From UBA5314 sp964635975 (GTDB lineage Bacteria > Bacillota > Syntrophomonadia > Syntrophomonadales > Syntrophomonadaceae), in the NCBI GenBank assembly GCA_964635975.1, contig CAZWPO010000012.1:1-64000 (forward strand): a DNA stretch of 64,000 nt, given 5' to 3'. Made by a program: the position numbers and the translations under genes. The notes below the pieces were generated by a model. It was given only the letters and a program-made list of their open reading frames with translations. It was not told where the DNA came from and did no database searches. Of this stretch, positions 62,491-64,000 are shown in pieces (within the stretch, counting starts at the first letter, position 1; each line of letters opens with the position of its first letter).

Positions 62491-62516
62491 TAAAGAAGAA
62501 CCGCGCCAATCGCGGT
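62491..62516 (-). terminator. Terminator of the sigma-54 regulator gene
   Basis: On the minus strand ACCGCG-ATTGG-CGCGGT is followed by TCTTCTTTA. It lies between the enhancer palindrome and the -24/-12 promoter, so it would insulate the operon from read-through. Confidence 0.6.
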
Positions 62517-62599
62517 CCTCACGGTTTTCTGCATTGCTGCATTCTTAATTTAAATAAAACTCATTCGCCTGTTCCATTGTGTTAGCTTTTGTGTCAACA

Positions 62600-62617
62600 G
62601 TGTCACGCAGGTGACAC
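62600..62617. promoter_or_regulatory. Palindromic enhancer site for the sigma-54 activator
   Basis: GTGTCACGCAGGTGACAC is a perfect 7-bp inverted repeat with a 4-base spacer. TGTGTCA (62590) and GGCACA (62621) flank it as partial extra half-sites. It lies about 130 bases upstream of the sigma-54 promoter and 20 bases after the regulator stop codon, a normal distance for an upstream activating site. Confidence 0.7.
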
Positions 62618-62637
62618 TATGGCACAGGCTTTAACGC

Positions 62638-64000
62638 CTAAATCCCAATTTTGTAGCTCCGCATCTTGCGATAAATGGTATTGCGCGAAATGCCCATGTG
62701 GCGGGCTACGCTGCTGACATTGCCCTCGAATTCCTCCAGTAGGCGCAGGATCTCCTCGCGCTCGCTTTCTGCCGACGACTGGCGGCTTAATTTTCGCGCT
62801 TCGTCTATGGTCAAGCCCTGCATATTTTCAGCCCGGGCCGTCGGTCCGCCTGGCTTTTTGTCAGACAATCCCCCGGGCTCTGGGGATGAATCTTCCCGCA
62901 AATAGGCAGGCAGAACCTCTTCGCCTATTAAATTCCCTTCGGTAAAAACGATGGCATTTTCGATCACATTCCTGAGCTCCCGGACATTCCCCGGCCAGCG
63001 GTAAGCGCAGAGAATATGCATGGCCGCGTCGCTGATGCTTAAAGTATCCCGGTTAAACTGGCGGCATATGCTATCCACAAAAAACCGGGTAATAGGCGGT
63101 ATGTCGAGCACCCTCTCCCGCAGCGGAGGGAGTTCGATGCTGATGACATTCAACCGGTAAAACAGGTCTTCCCGGAAGCGGCCCATCTGCACCTCATTTT
63201 TCAGCCTCCGGTTAGTGGCCGCTATTATCCTGACATCCACCTTCTTAGGCGTTGAACTGCCTATCCTGGTCACCATCTTATCCTGCAGAAACCGGAGCAG
63301 GTTCACCTGCATGTCAAAAGGCATTTCGCCTATTTCGTCTAAGAATACGCTTCCACCGTCACCGACCTCCAGCTTGCCGATGCCTCCACCCTTGCGCGCC
63401 CCGGTAAAGGCTCCTTCTTCATAACCAAACAGCTCGCTCTGGAGGAGTTCTTTGGGTATGGCCCCGCAGTTGATGGCTACAAAAGGCCCTTTCAAACCGC
63501 TTTCATCATGAATAGCCCGGGCCACCAGTTCCTTCCCGGTCCCGCTTTCTCCTTCTATCAATACGCTGGAGGAAACCCGAGCCGCACGTAAAATCAAGCT
63601 CTTTATTTCGTTCCATCTTTCACTGTGGCCTATCAAATTATTCAGGCTGGAAGCTTCTTCGCCGTAAACCCCGGGGAACATATTCTTCGCACCGGTCTCC
63701 GGCTCTTCCCTATCAACCACAAATCCCAACACGGTTTGCTGAGAACCGTCTGGATTCCTGGTGATGCGCCGGCGCACCAGGGTGCAGGGAATTATTCCAT
63801 TGGTGCCCTTTAAGGAGAATTTGCTGATGAACTCATTGGGATCACTCGACAAAAGATGGTCAAGAACCCGGTTGTCGTCAGCCAGCAGATTGCCCAGGTA
63901 TTCGCCGATCAACGATTCTCTGTCGGCGATTCCCAGCATGCTGCAGCAGCTCTGGTTAACATTTATGAGGTTCTCCTGCGCATCAACCACAAAAAATCCG
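62638..64000 (-). CDS. Sigma-54-dependent PAS/AAA+ transcriptional activator (partial at window edge)
   Basis: The visible 454 residues begin inside a PAS domain (VVDAQENLINVNQSCCSMLG). The AAA+ domain has the Walker A motif GESGTGKE, the sigma-54 loop GYEEGAFTGARKGG and the Walker B GGSVFLDEIGEMPF. A Fis-type HTH ends the protein (FEGNVSSVARHMGISRNTIY). The frame is open to the window edge, so the N-terminus is missing. It is directly upstream of the acyl-CoA oxidation operon, on the same strand, and is probably its activator, sensing an acyl-CoA or redox signal through PAS. Confidence 0.93.
   Translation of the reverse strand, partial: GFFVVDAQENLINVNQSCCSMLGIADRESLIGEYLGNLLADDNRVLDHLLSSDPNEFISKFSLKGTNGIIPCTLVRRRITRNPDGSQQTVLGFVVDREEPETGAKNMFPGVYGEEASSLNNLIGHSERWNEIKSLILRAARVSSSVLIEGESGTGKELVARAIHDESGLKGPFVAINCGAIPKELLQSELFGYEEGAFTGARKGGGIGKLEVGDGGSVFLDEIGEMPFDMQVNLLRFLQDKMVTRIGSSTPKKVDVRIIAATNRRLKNEVQMGRFREDLFYRLNVISIELPPLRERVLDIPPITRFFVDSICRQFNRDTLSISDAAMHILCAYRWPGNVRELRNVIENAIVFTEGNLIGEEVLPAYLREDSSPEPGGLSDKKPGGPTARAENMQGLTIDEARKLSRQSSAESEREEILRLLEEFEGNVSSVARHMGISRNTIYRKMRSYKIGI

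Overview
The window looks like a chromosomal scaffold piece from an anaerobic, spore-forming Firmicute of the Syntrophomonas/Pelotomaculum type. Four things suggest this. There is a fatty-acid oxidation operon (CoA-transferase, two acyl-CoA dehydrogenases, FixCX and both ETF subunits) behind a sigma-54 promoter. Shine-Dalgarno sites are strong Gram-positive ones and TTG/GTG starts are common. A CgeB-like/GT-D glycosylation cluster resembles spore-surface loci. A peroxiredoxin has in-frame UGA at its catalytic position, which implies a selenocysteine pathway. The species assignment is inference. There is one 100-N assembly gap (18568-18667).

Layout. 1-8588: an integrative element with integrase, XRE repressor, excisionase, DnaC-like loader, RepO-like protein, small phage-type genes and an AAA ATPase module; it ends at the 3' half of a tRNA-Leu gene (8535-8588). 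8686-22305: ten minus-strand genes of zinc-ribbon, DUF2207, LemA, YIP1-like and membrane proteins around one giant secreted protein that carries at least 70 tandem G-[FY]-[ND]-x-x pentapeptides. 22451-24001: an HTH regulator. 24149-30066: a scrapyard of mobile DNA and toxin-antitoxin modules, with a yitT relic split by an IS3-family element, Phd/PIN, zeta-like kinase with a small partner, MNT/HEPN with a degenerate second copy, and 118-bp direct repeats that contain the tail of the same tRNA-Leu.

30157-34960 encodes a divergent three-part signalling system: a NarL-type regulator, a solute-binding/multi-TM/degenerate-kinase fusion and a histidine kinase. 35494-38317 holds two lipoproteins, a membrane-anchored protein and a Tim44-domain protein. 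38349-41469 is a MacAB/LolCD-like exporter. 41818-44386 carries small zinc-ribbon genes, a methyltransferase and a creatininase-family protein. 44646-52768 is a surface-sugar cluster with GT-D and CgeB-like glycosyltransferases, WbpE/WbpB/WbpD-like enzymes, a relic of the matching WbpA dehydrogenase, an epimerase and a DNRLRE surface protein.

53006-54179 holds a ferritin-like protein and the probable selenoprotein peroxiredoxin. From 62304 down to 54469 runs the acyl-CoA oxidation operon. Its probable activator is the sigma-54 regulator at the right edge, with a perfect palindrome (62600-62617) about 130 bp upstream of a -24/-12 promoter (62454-62468). Electrons from the acyl-CoA dehydrogenases would pass through ETF to FixCX and the quinone pool.

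The best candidates for something new are the giant-repeat-protein locus, the fused sensor system, the selenoprotein peroxiredoxin, and the toxin-antitoxin modules shuffled at tRNA-tail repeats.
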